Assembly: GCA_013400115.1 (NCBI GenBank)
Contig: VXBP01005597.1
Coordinates: 124,001 to 188,000, forward strand
Direction of reading: 5' to 3'
Length of the DNA: 64,000 nt
Source: Rhinopomastus cyanomelas
Taxonomy: Eukaryota > Chordata > Aves > Bucerotiformes > Rhinopomastidae
Shown: positions 53,901-63,400 of the stretch, piece by piece
Numbering within the stretch: position 1 is the first letter of the stretch
Layout: every line of letters starts with the position of its first letter
Translations under genes and position numbers: made by a program
The notes under the pieces: generated by a model
What the model was told of the DNA's origin: nothing
Database searches by the model: none
What the model saw: only the letters and a program-made list of their open reading frames with translations

Positions 53901-56900
53901 CAACAGCAGCAGACTATTCCTAAAAGCAAACTGCTCAGGCTTTTTCACCAAATGTAAAAAAGCTCAGGTATTAGCACATCATATCCTAGATGCACTGCCC
54001 TCTAAAGCACACATCATCTATCCCTCCACATACATCTCTTTAAGAGAAAATCCTAACACAAAAGCAGTGGCAAATTAATTATTTTGGATTAATTGACATT
54101 TAACTGAAAGAAGTTAAATGCTGACAGAACCTGCTTTCTCTTCAAATACAGGGGAGAAAAAAAACCCCGAACAAAAGCCAAACAAATAACAACTAGAAAC
54201 TAAGGTACTGTTAGAAGAGAAACCTCTTCTCTCAGTATGCTAAATTTCCAGCTTTCATGGATAATTGCAAACTGACTGGCCATCAGTTTACTGTGATCAC
54301 ATCAGCCCAGAGTGAAACAACTGCAAGTGACTTGTCCTTGGGACAAATTTTGCACGACGTCATTTCAGTGTCCCTATCCACTCATTTTTCAGAAAAAGAT
54401 TTAAGTAGCTGCAGGGCAGGCGACGCTTTCCTCAGAGAACAAGTAGGTCAGACTGAACTCCTAGGATGTTCTGCCTATGGAAGAGATATCTTGACCCACG
54501 ACATTCCCTGAGGCTGCTCATACACAAAATTGGGGTCAGGTGCAACTTCCCCAACTTTACACTCCATTCTGCTGTTCAAAGACAGCAAAACCCTGTGCAG
54601 GGTTGTCTTTTGCAGATTATTAAAACAAAAATGATAAATTCCAAGTGGTAGGGATTAGGTCTTGATGTCCTAAGTGAAGAAGAAAGTATTTTCAATGGCC
54701 AGAAGACATAACTACATTTAACTAGTATGATTCTCAAAGGATCTGATCACAAATGTTTAAAGAAACATCCATAATCTGAAGAAATTATGATTTTAACATA
54801 AACCTGCCAGGCAAGCAGGTGGTACTTAAAATTAAAGCCTGTTCTGAAGTGATGAGAAAAGACAGCTTGCCCTCCTCACAACAAAGTGCAACAATTCAAA
54901 ATAAAGGCCATTAAATACAGCCCGTGAACCCTGCCTGCTCTGCCAAAACAGTCAGTCAAAAACAGCGTTAAAGCATTATTCCACTATCTGAGAAGAAAGC
55001 AACCTACAAATCATCACGGTTTGCTTTGGAAGCAATCAGCATGAGTGCCGAAAATGAATCCTTACAGCTGGAGAGACAACCACCTTCAGTTTGTCATGTT
55101 CCGTCTGTTTCCACTGGCTGCTCCTATGCATTTCACCATCTTGATTGATTTAACTTTGGTGGGGAACTGTTCTTGGCTCCAGTTTTGCCAGGAACAGCAA
55201 GTGTGCACTCTCCCCTGTGGAGGCATAATGTGTGACAGTGCACACAGGCATCTCACACACCCTTTTGTAAAGCCAGCAAGTAGCAGTCAATTTAAAATTA
55301 CTGGACTTCAAAGGGTGAACATAAGCAACGGATTCAAACAGCCAAGGAAAACATTTTTCAGATGCAAGTACCAATTCTGTGTCATCCATTAGTAGTTATC
55401 TGCTTCCCCCTGCAGTTTTATGATGCTATAGCTGTATCCTGCTTCCAAGGAGTTGAATTTCAATTTAAGGCTGTGGACACTCAAAAAACCCTTTTGCAGA
55501 TCTTGTTTAGAGTTGCGACTTGTAAATATTGCCTAATCTGCCCTCTCCACTCAAGGAGTAGAGTAATAAGTATCACTAGACTCTGGCAGTCTCTGCTCAT
55601 CATAGCCCCATGGTAAAGTCACATTAGTCCTTCCGATGTCAAATCACAATTTTTTTCCCTGAAATTGAAAGCAACACTTCCCGACAGTCAGTTTAAGTTA
55701 ACGTGCCAGACTAATTGTGACTACTCCTGAATGACAATACATGCCATTCTGCTCCAGAAGCAACAGCCTCAGGCAGAAACAGGGAGATGACCACTTAATC
55801 CATCACCACAAGTCCTAAAGGTCTCAATGTGACAGTAGCAGCATCTTCCAGTGAAATGCAGAAACAAATACAAGACTGAAGTCAAGCAGCAGCACTGAAA
55901 TCCAGCAAAGACTTTAACATTTGTTTCTAGGCTTAAAGAACTATAAATTACACAGGGAGATTTTATCCAGGCTCTTTTCACTGGCACTTGGAATTAATGA
56001 CTCAATTGGCTACAGATATACTTACTAAATGTAATTCTCTAAGCTTTCATTAATTCAGAAAATGTAACAGGATGGTTTGTTCCATTTTCAAACCACAATA
56101 CAGGGCAGAGTTAGCCTAGCAATCCAGTTTTTACTCTATTTTGCCCAAAACAATTGTATATTTATTATTGCTGCTGTCCCGTCTATAGCAGTCAGGTGGC
56201 TAAAGTCAGTCAGTTCAATCAGAGGGTCACCTTTTATTGTATTTCACAAGATGACACTGTGACACCCTCAAAACCCAATCCTCTTGCAAATTTTATTGCT
56301 ATACAAAATATTTCTGAATGCTGGTGAGAATTGTCACCAAAAGATTTATTCCTTACTAGTATTTGTCAGTAGTTTCTGTAGTAAACTTGTCCACTGCACA
56401 ATCGGCTGGACAGCCCCATGTGTAATAATCTGGGTTTTTTTGTCCAATCACATAATTCTTCATGGAAAAAGATCTGAGGTGACACCCAAGGACTGCTCCA
56501 AAATCTGACTCTTCACTACACACCATCTTGCACCTTAGCTTTTATTTTGCAAATCCTATAGAAAAAATAGCAACGTTGACAGGGGCAAGGTTACTCTATT
56601 ACACTGGCCACACAGAACTAGGAACACCAAATGCTGGAAGGAACATCACCACCTGAGAAGAAATTCCCCATCCGTTCTTCAAACCCTGGAAAAAGAAATT
56701 TTATATAGAAGCTGTAATTTATGGAAGACCAATGGGATCAGCCTGAAGCACCAGGAACAGTGTTCTCTAATGCATCCTAAAGCTGATGGAGAAAGCAGAA
56801 GGCAGGAGAAGAAAAAAAACCAGCTTTTCTGTTTAGCCCAGACCTGAAAAATATCTGAGGTATAACTGAGAATTACTATTTCTCAACGAGCAGTTTAACT

Positions 56901-59900
56901 CAATTCTAACAGGGTTGCTAAGAAGATGCTGATCAGGAATATCCACTACCACAGCTGTATTTTTTGTCTTGCTGACATATTTCCTATTGTCATAGGAGTT
57001 GACCGTGACTGCAGCAGCCCACTGCAGCTCTAATGTATTCACAACAGCCCAAAGGAGGTAACTGCTTTTGAGGAATATCAGACATCCCAGGTCTTACAAT
57101 AGCAAGAAAAAGAGTGTTCTATATCCAAAATAAGAGCTTACGAAGTCAGGTCCTTAAGTCTTTACACATAAGGCCCAAAGAACAGGACAACATCTGTGAC
57201 AATGGAAGAACATGAGTAATTCAGAATCTTGCTGTTGGATAAACTCATAATTAGTGGTTGTCTCTGCAGAAGAGGATTGGGTCAGAGTGAAACAATTACC
57301 ATGTAACAGCTGTTGGGTATCTTCTGATTAATCCTGCAGACTAGAGCAATGTCAAAGCCATCACTGTCAGTGACAACTAACCAGAAAAATCTGTTTGTAA
57401 TGCATCAAAAGCAATTTATTGCTCTGTGCCTCTGCTGAGGCAGCAGTCCGCATACTACTGAAACAACAAAATCTTATTTATATGGGTGAATTTTGTTTCA
57501 GGCCGCTTAACGCTTAAAAAGCTCAGAGTTGTGAGTCCACAACACATAACCAGGCTCTACGCTGCATCTGTTTATAACAATACTTCTTACACGCTCGTGT
57601 CTTAATATCCCTTCAAGTGTAGAGAAGACTTGTTGTGGTATTAGTACTGTTCTCAAAGTAATTCCTGTTGCTTAAAATTATAAATCCCTGTGAGGCTCCT
57701 GAAACTCAAAAGAGAAAACACAGTTGCTTCTTCGCTGTGATCTCTGCAGCACCTTCCGGCTGGGTGAGAATTTCTACTTGGAGCCGTTATCATGAAAGCC
57801 TGCACACAGGATATGCCCAACTACACAGAGCAAGGACTAACTCTGGGAATGTGAAGACAGATTCAAGAGAGACTTTGCTACAGGCTTGTTACTGGAGAAC
57901 CTTGCTTGAAAGAACTCATTTAGTAAAGCCAGCAAAATATAACAAAGGGCTCATAGTTTAAAAAACCAACCAACAGTTACAGTGAAGATCCATAAGCTTG
58001 ATCTGAGAGGGGCTAACATCCAGCCCTCCCTAAGACTCCAGCACAGTTATGGTTGGTGCTGCAGTCACAGTTCACAGGAAGTTTTTATTTATGCAAGTCA
58101 TCTAATTGAAGAAAATCCATCTACCCCTGTAGCCCACCATGAGGCTGCCATCTGATGTCATCTTTTACCAGCACTGCCCCTGATCTAAAAATACAGCAAT
58201 ACTTTTCATCTGAATCACTGCCTGTAACTGGTTCACTGCACATTCACACTGAGGTGTGCTGGCACAACGAAGGAGACAGCCGAGGGGTGAGAGTAACTGA
58301 TCAAGGACTGCCTCAGCAGCAAACACTGCACTGCTGCTGGGTGTCTGGTCACAACCTGACAGGCAAATAAACAAGTTGTGAATATTTCTGCTTCATTTTC
58401 TTCAGCTGAAAAAAACCACAACCAACCTAATTTTACCCTCCTCAAAACCTTCTGAGCAAGCTGAAGATTTTAAATATTTGAAAAACTCTGGATACATGTA
58501 TGTGCAGCACCTACTTTAAGACCATAAAGGCAAGAAATTGTCTGAAAAGATGCTTTATTTAACAGACTCTTCTTCTAATGAAAATATATAGGACATTTCA
58601 CTTCTGAACATAAAAATAAATAAAATTTGTAGCTGTCAGTTCCAAGAACTACAAGGAACTTTGGAATGGCAGTTGAGGAATGACCCGTCCCCATGGTTTT
58701 ACTACACTGAGAATGTAAGGTGACTCATGGTAACACCATGCAAACGGACTACTTCAGTACTTAGAACAAGACTGCAAGCTTCTAACTCCTCTCCAGCTTC
58801 AGGATTTCTCAAGTTCTGTTCATAAGCAATACCAACAAAACCTTGATAGAGAAAAAAAGCTATATGTTCAAGACTGCTTATGTAATCCACTCAGCTCTCT
58901 ATAGAACATAAAGTTTGCAAAATCAGTATTGTCAATTTAATAGCTAAGAGATCCACCTTCTACTTTGGTGCAATCACACACCAAGCTGAAGGGCAGAACT
59001 GCTCGATTCCACTGGAAAACTAAGACACTCCATTTCCAAGCCTACTGCTCTTTCCAGTTTAATTCCATGGTATAATTTTCCCCTGGTTTGAGCCTTTTCG
59101 CTATAAAGCTCTCAAGCTGCTCTCAGGTTTCAGGCTGATGCAAAAGCCTCATCATGACTAATGGTGACCACCCTTGGCTGTACAAGCAATAAGTACAAGT
59201 GAAAAAAAAAGTCCTGTTTAGTATAAAGACAAAGACTCCAAGGCAATGGGTACTGAGTAGGTCAAGTGATTATTGCCCTCTGTTCAGCACTTGAGAGAAT
59301 GCATTTGGAAACTACATCCTGGAGTACCTCCCATATGAAAAATTAGAAGACAACATCAATTCCCAGGAGGAGGCCAGTACAGGGCCCTCATGATGCTCAA
59401 GCTACTGGACACCACCACCTAAGCAGACAGCCTAGGAGGTCTGAGTTTGTTCAGCCTTAGGAGCAGGTGGCTAAGGGCAGACTTTACTGCTAGAGAAAAT
59501 GCAGTCAGACTCTTCCCATAGGTGTGCAGGATCTCTTTGGGTCCCTTCCAACCCCTAACATCCTATGACAAGAAGGGCCAGTGATCACAAATTGCAACAC
59601 AGAAAATCCTAATTAAATAAGAAGAAAAGAGCTTGCACTGTGAAGGTAGTTGGACACTAAAATAGGCGCAGAAAGGGTTTGTAGTCTCCACTTTCCAGAT
59701 GTCTACATGGCTGTGGTCAGTTTATCTTGCTTGGACTACAGAACTTTTAGAAGCCCTTTTGGGGCAAAGGATATACCAGACAACTTCTTGAGGTCTCCAC
59801 ATAGAGAATCACAGAAAAATCAAGGTTGGAAGGGACCTTTAAGACCATCAAGTCCGATACTCAACCCAGCACCAGCATGAGCACATGCCCCAGTGTCATA

Positions 59901-62738
59901 CCTACTGGCCTTCTGAACACGTCCAGGGATGGGGTCTCCACCACCAACCTGAAAAGCCTGTTCCAATGTTAAAACTACTCTTTCATTAAAGAATTTTTTC
60001 CTAATTTCCAATCTGTACTTCCCCTGGTGCTATCTGTGGTTGGCTGGCCAGGAGGGGGGGAAAAGGCTCTTTTCACTTGCTCCCTGTGATAGGACAAGGA
60101 GCAATGGGTGTAAGTTGCAGCAGAGGAGGTTCCGCCTCAACACAAGGGGGAACTTCTTTGCTGTGAGGGTCACAGAGCACTGGAACAGACTCCCCAGGGA
60201 GGTCGTGGAGTCTCCTTCTCTGGGGACTTTCAAGGCCCCCCCTGGATGCGTTCCTCTGTGATCTGTGTTAGATAGTTTTGTCCTGCTCTGGCAGGGGGGT
60301 TGGACTCGATGATCTCTTGGGTCCCTTCCAACCCCTAACATCCTATGATTTCCTCTTGTCCTGTCAGCAATTACTTGGGAGAAGAGGCCAACACCCACAT
60401 CCCTACACTGTCCTTTCAGATAGCTGTGAAAGGCAATTAAATCTCCTCTCAGCCTTTTTCTTCTTCAGGCTAAACAATGCCAACTCCCTCAGCTTCTCCT
60501 AAGCAGATCTGTTCTCCAGTCCCTTAATCAACTTTGTTGCCTTTCTCTGTCTTCACTCCATTATCTTTCTTGTGCTGTGGTGCCCAAATGTGGGCCAGTA
60601 ATCGAGGAGCGATCTCACCAGGGCTGAGTACAGGGCACAATCACTGCCTTACTCCTGTTGGCCATCCCATTTCTGATACAAACCAGGATGCTGCTGGCCT
60701 TCCTGGACACGCTGCTGGCTCATGTTCAGCTGCTGTCAACCAACACCCCTGGCCCTGTTCTGCCAGGCAGCTCTTCCACCACTCCTCCCCAAGCCTGCAG
60801 CACTGCACAACTGACGTTAGCTCACTGGTCCAACCTATCTAGGTCTCTCTGTAGAGCCTTCCTACCTCCCACTCATTACTAGTTATTAGCTCTACATTAC
60901 TACATTGGGCAGGCATCACCATGCTCATTTCACAGAGGTAAAAACTGATTGCCAGAGAGAGGAAGTGATTTCAGTAAGGTCAAACAGCAGCCAAGTATTA
61001 TGTTTAGTCACGCTTCTACTTCAAGATTGTATTCCATGTTCTCATCCCCAACCTGTCCACCTGGTTTTCTGTCTCTAGATTAACACAACAAACTGTACAG
61101 ATCATAGACTGTACAAAACTACCTTTCTGTCCTTGTCAATGACCTGTCATTTTGGTCAGAAATCCTGCATGACCAGCAATGAATCTACTTGATTAAACCT
61201 GTGCATATTGGTTTCTAACAATCAATTTGGGTATCTGGTTGCCTCTTATCTCTGCTCCTCAATCTGTTTACACTAGCCATCAGTTAGTCCATTCTATAGT
61301 CAAGTTACTGTCAAGACCCTTCCTCTTCCCAGCTTTTTCAGGCCATTTACAGTCAGCATCTACTTACATACAAGAGCTGGCCAACAGTTAAGAAAGCATG
61401 GTCCAGCTTTACCAAGACAGATCAATTAGAAAAGATCAGCCTGTCTGTACAGAAGAGTAATCAGTCTCTATAATTTCACTGAAATATTAGTAATATTTTA
61501 TACACTCTGTAACTTGTCAAAAATATTGCTAAAAAGAATAAATCACAAGAGTTGTATGTTAGGACACAGACTTTAGTTTAACATCTTTACTTTCCCACCA
61601 TTTGCAAGCTAAAGTTGAAAACAATTAGGAAAAAAAGAATTCCGTAAGTTGGGAAAAAGCCTTCCATCACTTGCCATGAGAACATAATTAATGTCAGAAA
61701 CTCACATTACTCAAGTGAACAGTGTAATCCTGAAAGTGATTTAACAAGTTTCCTTAAAGTTAGAAAAAAATATTCAAAATTTCTATCTTTTTTTCTAACT
61801 AGTTTATGGCCATAGTAACTTAGAATCCTGAAAACCAACTGCTATGAAGTAACACTGCTAACGAAGGGTCACACAGACTTAGAGGTGTAAACACCATTAA
61901 AAAAGTTGTCAGACTTCCCCAAAGTCACTCCCCACAGCACTATCCAGTTCATTACTCAAATATTTTGTCAAACATAACCACAGCAAAAGTGAACAAACAC
62001 ACATTTAATGTGTTTGATTTAAGTTGTCTATAGAGATTTATGTTCAAATTTAATCCTCGTTAGTGTGTTACATAAACTAGTCTTTCAGATATGAAACCTG
62101 CTCTGAGTTTCAGACAAGCACCTTGCAGCTAATCAGGTGAAAACAATGAATGCACACGAGCTAAATAACAGGAAATGGAGGTTTTTGTTCCTTATAATCT
62201 CACTGAGACACAGTAACCTTGGCACATTGGTGAAAACAGACAAAAATCTGTAATGGAATGTGATGATTAACAAAAAAACGTGTTACCTAAAAGAAGTAAA
62301 GAATAGTAAAACTAGATACATGTTTTAAAGGTCCATTTCCACATAATTCACAAACCAATCAGAAATTCAGTAATGAAAAATCTTCTTATATTCAACACTG
62401 GTACTTTGGATTACCTGTTTCTCTTCCTCTGGCATATCTTTTTCTAATTCTAGTAAGTACTCTTCATCTAGTTCTGTCTGCTTCCTTGAGCTACTCTCAT
62501 CATTCTGCAAATTCCCTTCATCATCCAGCACTGGTTCTTTCGCCTCAAAGGAGTCATGACAGTCATGGAAACACTCATCTTCTGTCGTGGGGTCGTTGCC
62601 TGAAGATGGTGTATAGCCACTTTCAGTATTTTGGGGATTCTGTGCATCTTTGGGGCCAGTCTCTGAAGACTTCGGATCGGAAAGCTTCAAGTGATCAAGT
62701 AATTTTTCAGGTGGAGTTGCACCTTTAAACTCTTCCAT
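26809..62738 (-). CDS. TTC1: Tetratricopeptide repeat protein 1; join of 7 coding exons
   Basis: Coding exons on the - strand in transcript order: 62738-62415, 51146-51086, 49222-49110, 46309-46273, 44674-44526, 33069-33015 and 26942-26809. Every junction is GT-AG and in phase, giving 873 bases and 290 residues; I recall human TTC1 as 292. Residues 1-108 form a variable acidic N-terminus containing ECFHDCHDSFE and ELDEEYLLELEKDMPEEEK. Three TPR motifs follow at about 114-147, 153-186 and 187-220. Carboxylate-clamp-type residues are visible: K118/N122 in TPR1, N158 in TPR2, and R188 and R192 in TPR3. A conserved tail follows. In the family, TTC1 is a cytosolic adaptor reported to bind Hsp70/Hsp90 tails and Ras/G-alpha proteins. 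The chaperone clamp supports the first role here. The 5' noncoding exon is unresolved. Introns 2 and 6 exceed 11 kb and contain sense CR1 copies. Confidence 0.95.
26943..33014 (-). other. TTC1: TTC1 intron 7
   Basis: A 6.1-kb intron with no further coding exon required by phase. It contains a diverged CR1 fragment near 31.8 kb and a minus-strand 86-codon frame at 27571-27831 that has no splice support. Confidence 0.8.
31766..31858 (-). mobile_element. Diverged CR1-like 3' fragment
   Basis: The + strand reads TCAGAATATTAAAATTGGAAG, then ATCATCAACCCAACC, CACTAAACCCTGTTCC and CCACATCTAC. This matches the layout of CR1 3' UTR subfamilies with the 'cactaaaccatgtccc' block. It is old and imperfect. 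Confidence 0.5.
33015..33069 (-). CDS. TTC1: TTC1 coding exon 7
   Basis: A 55-base exon between TTTTCCACAG| and GTTAG|GTAAGT. It encodes RLPRQIEERNEKLKKEML plus one base, a charged capping helix. Phase 0 in, phase 1 out. Confidence 0.95.
36690..36880 (+). mobile_element. CR1 LINE 3' fragment, + orientation
   Basis: It contains AGAAGTTCTTGACTGTGAAGG, CAGGCTGTCCAGAGCAGCTG and CTGACTGTGGCAGGTGG, then TTTAAAGTCACTTCCAACTT, which is the sense CR1 3' end. It abuts the antisense-oriented cluster. Confidence 0.75.
36881..36914 (-). mobile_element. Detached 3' tip of the large CR1
   Basis: The + strand AGAATCACAGACCATTAGGG and ATTGGAAGGGACTT is the extreme CR1 3' end. Its expected continuation (CCTTGAAAGATCATCTAGTCC) is found 1.2 kb away at 38121, separated by the inserted CR1. 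Confidence 0.8.
36915..38116 (-). mobile_element. Inner CR1 LINE (5'-truncated), inserted into another CR1
   Basis: It begins with its own 3' end (+ strand ACAGAATCACTTTGGTTGG then GACCCTTGGGATCATCGAG). It continues through degenerate ORF2 3' sequence on the - strand, including the reverse transcriptase motif KFADDTKLGG and the region ERDLGVIIDRKMNMSQQCA. It stops at about 38116 inside the RT domain. It belongs to a different 3' UTR subfamily from the surrounding copy. Stops and frameshifts make it inactive. Confidence 0.85.
37001..37027. repeat. Short tandem repeat, 8-base unit ATCACAGT
   Basis: About three copies of ATCACAGT (TATCACAGTATCACAGTATC...) interrupt the 3' UTR of the inner CR1. 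It probably arose by slippage after insertion. Confidence 0.75.
38117..41775 (-). mobile_element. Large CR1 LINE remnant (ORF1 C-terminus, endonuclease, RT)
   Basis: Reading on the - strand from 41.77 kb, the first part is an ORF1 tail with the esterase-like block VLVIGDSLLKGTEGP (about 41.3-41.4 kb). The AP-type endonuclease follows (ITETWWD, GCSDHEMVEF; 40.9-40.0 kb). Reverse transcriptase comes next (PIFKKGKKEDPGNYKPVSL, FSKEFDMVSH, FADDTKLGG; 39.6-38.9 kb). The C-terminal region is at 38.6-38.17 kb. It is split over several frames with stops, so it is dead. The 5' end of ORF1 is missing. Orientation is the same as TTC1, whose intron 6 it occupies. The extreme 3' tip was displaced to 36881-36914 by a later CR1. 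Confidence 0.92.
44526..44674 (-). CDS. TTC1: TTC1 coding exon 6
   Basis: A 149-base exon from TTTCCTAG| to GCATG|GTAAGC. It encodes residues 179-228, including YIRALLRRAELYEKTEKLDE, i.e. TPR3 and the following helix. Phase 1 in, phase 0 out. Confidence 0.97.
44675..46272 (-). other. TTC1: TTC1 intron 5
   Basis: A 1.6-kb intron with no repeat or RNA gene recognised. Phase 1 on both sides. Confidence 0.8.
46273..46309 (-). CDS. TTC1: TTC1 coding exon 5 (37-base micro-exon)
   Basis: It lies between TTCTAG| and AAAG|GTATGA and encodes DKTEAALSDCSK plus one base, the second helix of TPR2. The family sequence and phase 0/1 require it between exons 4 and 6. Confidence 0.94.
46926..47578 (-). mobile_element. 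CR1 LINE 3' fragment (650 bases)
   Basis: The 3' end is at AATCACAGAACATTAGAGATTGG. The - strand then encodes the ORF2 C-terminal region, including LLERVQCRATKMMKG, LPYEERLREL and NFFTVRVTEH, nearly intact over about 157 codons. It is truncated at about 47578. A small AGTCC triplication lies near 46970. Confidence 0.92.
48721..48912 (-). mobile_element. CR1 LINE 3' fragment
   Basis: The + strand ATAGAATCACAGAACATCGG then GGATTGGAAGGGACCTCG, GATCATCCAGTCC and CCAGAGAAGGAGACTCCAC is a well-preserved CR1 3' end. It is truncated after CTCTGTCACCTTCAC. Confidence 0.92.
49110..49222 (-). CDS. TTC1: TTC1 coding exon 4
   Basis: A 113-base exon from ATCTGCAG| to ATGAAACAG|GTGAAT. It encodes residues 129-166, starting DFGEAEDSYSKALQICP and including the LFSNRAAA motif of TPR2 with its clamp Asn. 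Phase 1 in, phase 0 out. Confidence 0.96.
50464..50672. repeat. Degenerate (CA/TG)-rich sequence flanking a CR1 piece
   Basis: Alternating purine-pyrimidine runs such as ACACACATACATGTGTGT and TACATACACACATGTGTACG occur on both sides of the short CR1 fragment. They include short palindromes (ACACATGTGT). Confidence 0.6.
50502..50612 (-). mobile_element. CR1 LINE 3' fragment
   Basis: The + strand AGAATCATCAAGGTTGGGAA, then GATCACCAAATCCAACTGCC, CACTAAACCATCTCC and CACTATGTCCCAAACAC follows a CR1 3' UTR subfamily consensus. Confidence 0.75.
51086..51146 (-). CDS. TTC1: TTC1 coding exon 3
   Basis: A 61-base exon lies between TTTTATAG| and GGAG|GTGAG. It encodes KRRKESTTLKEKGNEQFKKG plus one base, the first helix of TPR1 with the clamp lysine and asparagine. 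It is too short to appear as an ORF and was found by looking for the phase-0 continuation of exon 2. Confidence 0.95.
59330..59570 (+). mobile_element. CR1 LINE 3' fragment
   Basis: It contains GAGTTTGTTCAGCCTTAGGAG and GGGTCCCTTCCAACCCCTAA, then CATCCTATGAC, the CR1 3' tail. The middle part is deleted. Confidence 0.75.
59571..59800 (+). mobile_element. Diverged CR1 LINE 3' fragment
   Basis: CACTGTGAAGGTAGTTGGACAC, then GTAGTCTCCACTTTCCAGATG and ACAACTTCTTGAGGTCTCC line up with the CR1 ORF2 end and 3' UTR. It is more diverged than its neighbours. Confidence 0.55.
59804..60023 (-). mobile_element. Outer CR1 LINE, 3' half of a split copy
   Basis: The + strand reads AGAATCACAGAAAAATCAAGG, GTCCAGGGATGGGGTCTCC and CTAATTTCCAATCTGTACTTCC before breaking off at CCCTGGTGC. 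The remainder resumes at 60350. Confidence 0.85.
60024..60349 (+). mobile_element. Inner CR1 LINE inserted head-on into another CR1
   Basis: A 5'-truncated sense-strand CR1. It contains AAGGAGCAATGGGTGTAAG, GAACTTCTTTGCTGTGAGGG, CACTGGAACAGACTCCCC and GGTTGGACTCGATGATCTC, and ends in the typical terminal CATCCTATGATTT. It is among the best-preserved CR1s here, so relatively young. Confidence 0.88.
60350..60872 (-). mobile_element. Outer CR1 LINE, 5' half of the split copy
   Basis: It resumes with CCTCTTGTCCTGTCAGCAATT and runs through the reverse-complemented ORF2 C-terminal and RT region (GAGTACAGGGCACAATCAC, CAGGATGCTGCTGGCCTTCC). It stops near 60872. Together with 59804-60023 it forms one older element. 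Confidence 0.85.
62415..62738 (-). CDS. TTC1: TTC1 coding exon 2 (start codon exon)
   Basis: It starts at the ATG of MEEFKGATPPEKLLDHL and ends at GAGAAACAG|GTAATC, phase 0. It encodes residues 1-108, the acidic N-terminus, which is less conserved than the TPR part. The upstream frame is open for a few codons, but the acceptor lies close by (somewhere in about 62740-62800; AG options there are weak), so this ATG is the likely start. Confidence 0.92.
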
Positions 62739-62897
62739 GTTGGACTTCTTGGAGGGCTTAGGTTTGTAGAAATGAGAAAGAAATTGCCCTCAGTAACCAT
62801 AATAGAAATGTCATGTCACAAACCAACCTCTAAAGCACTCTGAAGTACATTTATCAGCTCCTGAGGGTAACTATCACCCCTTAGGGGAGGGAGGAAC
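62739..62897 (-). other. TTC1: TTC1 5' region between promoter and start exon
   Basis: It must contain the exon-2 acceptor and a few 5' UTR bases. The AG choices (e.g. ACCTAAG|CCC) are weak. A TGCAG|GTATAAG donor-like site at about 62903 could end a 5' exon, giving a very short intron. Not resolved. Confidence 0.35.
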
Positions 62898-63040
62898 TTA
62901 TACCTGCACTACACACTGTTCAGGGACCTGAGGCCTATGCATCATCCCCATGAACACGTGAATGCTCAGGCCAATTCCCAGGACTAAGTTTTCCTTTGCA
63001 GAGGGATGAAGGTCTGGCACACACAAACACCACCCCCTAC

Positions 63041-63061
63041 NNNNNNNNNNNNNNNNNNNNN
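63041..63061. other. Sequence gap (21 N)
   Basis: A run of unknown bases, with another single N at 63179. It sits in the GC-rich TTC1 promoter next to CCCCACACACACC, a hard-to-sequence context. The true length of missing sequence is unknown. Confidence 0.95.
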
Positions 63062-63370
63062 CCCCACACACACCAGCACCCCCAAAGGCCTGCGCGCACC
63101 TCCCTCCCCAACGGCTCCACCGCGACCCTAGTGCCAGGCCTCGCACTGGCCAGTTGCCGGCTCCGCCACTACAGCCCCNCGCGCCCGCGCCCGCCTGCGC
63201 CCCTACCCTTGCGCTCCTGCCCCCCTGCCCTCCTGCCCTCGCAGCAACGAGTTTGCCTTTGTGGGGTGCTACCGCGGCGGTTGGGCTCAGCCGCCGGTTG
63301 AGCTCAGCGAGGCTGGAAGCTGCACCTGTGGAAATTCGGGACAGGCCTCTGGGCGTGGCGGGGGGCTGTA
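63062..63370 (-). promoter_or_regulatory. TTC1: CpG-island promoter of TTC1
   Basis: This CpG- and GC-rich block (GCGCGCACC, CGCGCCCGCGCCCGCCTGCG, ACCGCGGCGG) lies 0.3-0.6 kb upstream of the TTC1 start exon. It has no TATA box, as is usual for housekeeping genes. The transcription start and noncoding exon 1 probably lie here, but 21 Ns and one further N interrupt it. Confidence 0.7.
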
Positions 63371-63400
63371 AGGACGATCAAGTGATCAGGTGCGGTCAAT

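Larger units (their letters stand above)
51147..62414 (-). other. TTC1: TTC1 intron 2
   Basis: An 11.3-kb intron. From 51.2 to 59.3 kb only short ORFs and AT-rich sequence are seen. A CR1 cluster occupies 59.3-60.9 kb. From 60.9 to 62.4 kb nothing is recognised. Confidence 0.85.

Noticed and set aside
62367..62414. Extension of the TTC1 first coding exon past 62415
   Set aside because: The extra residues are intron read-through past CAG|GTAATC. The next exon continues the protein in phase.
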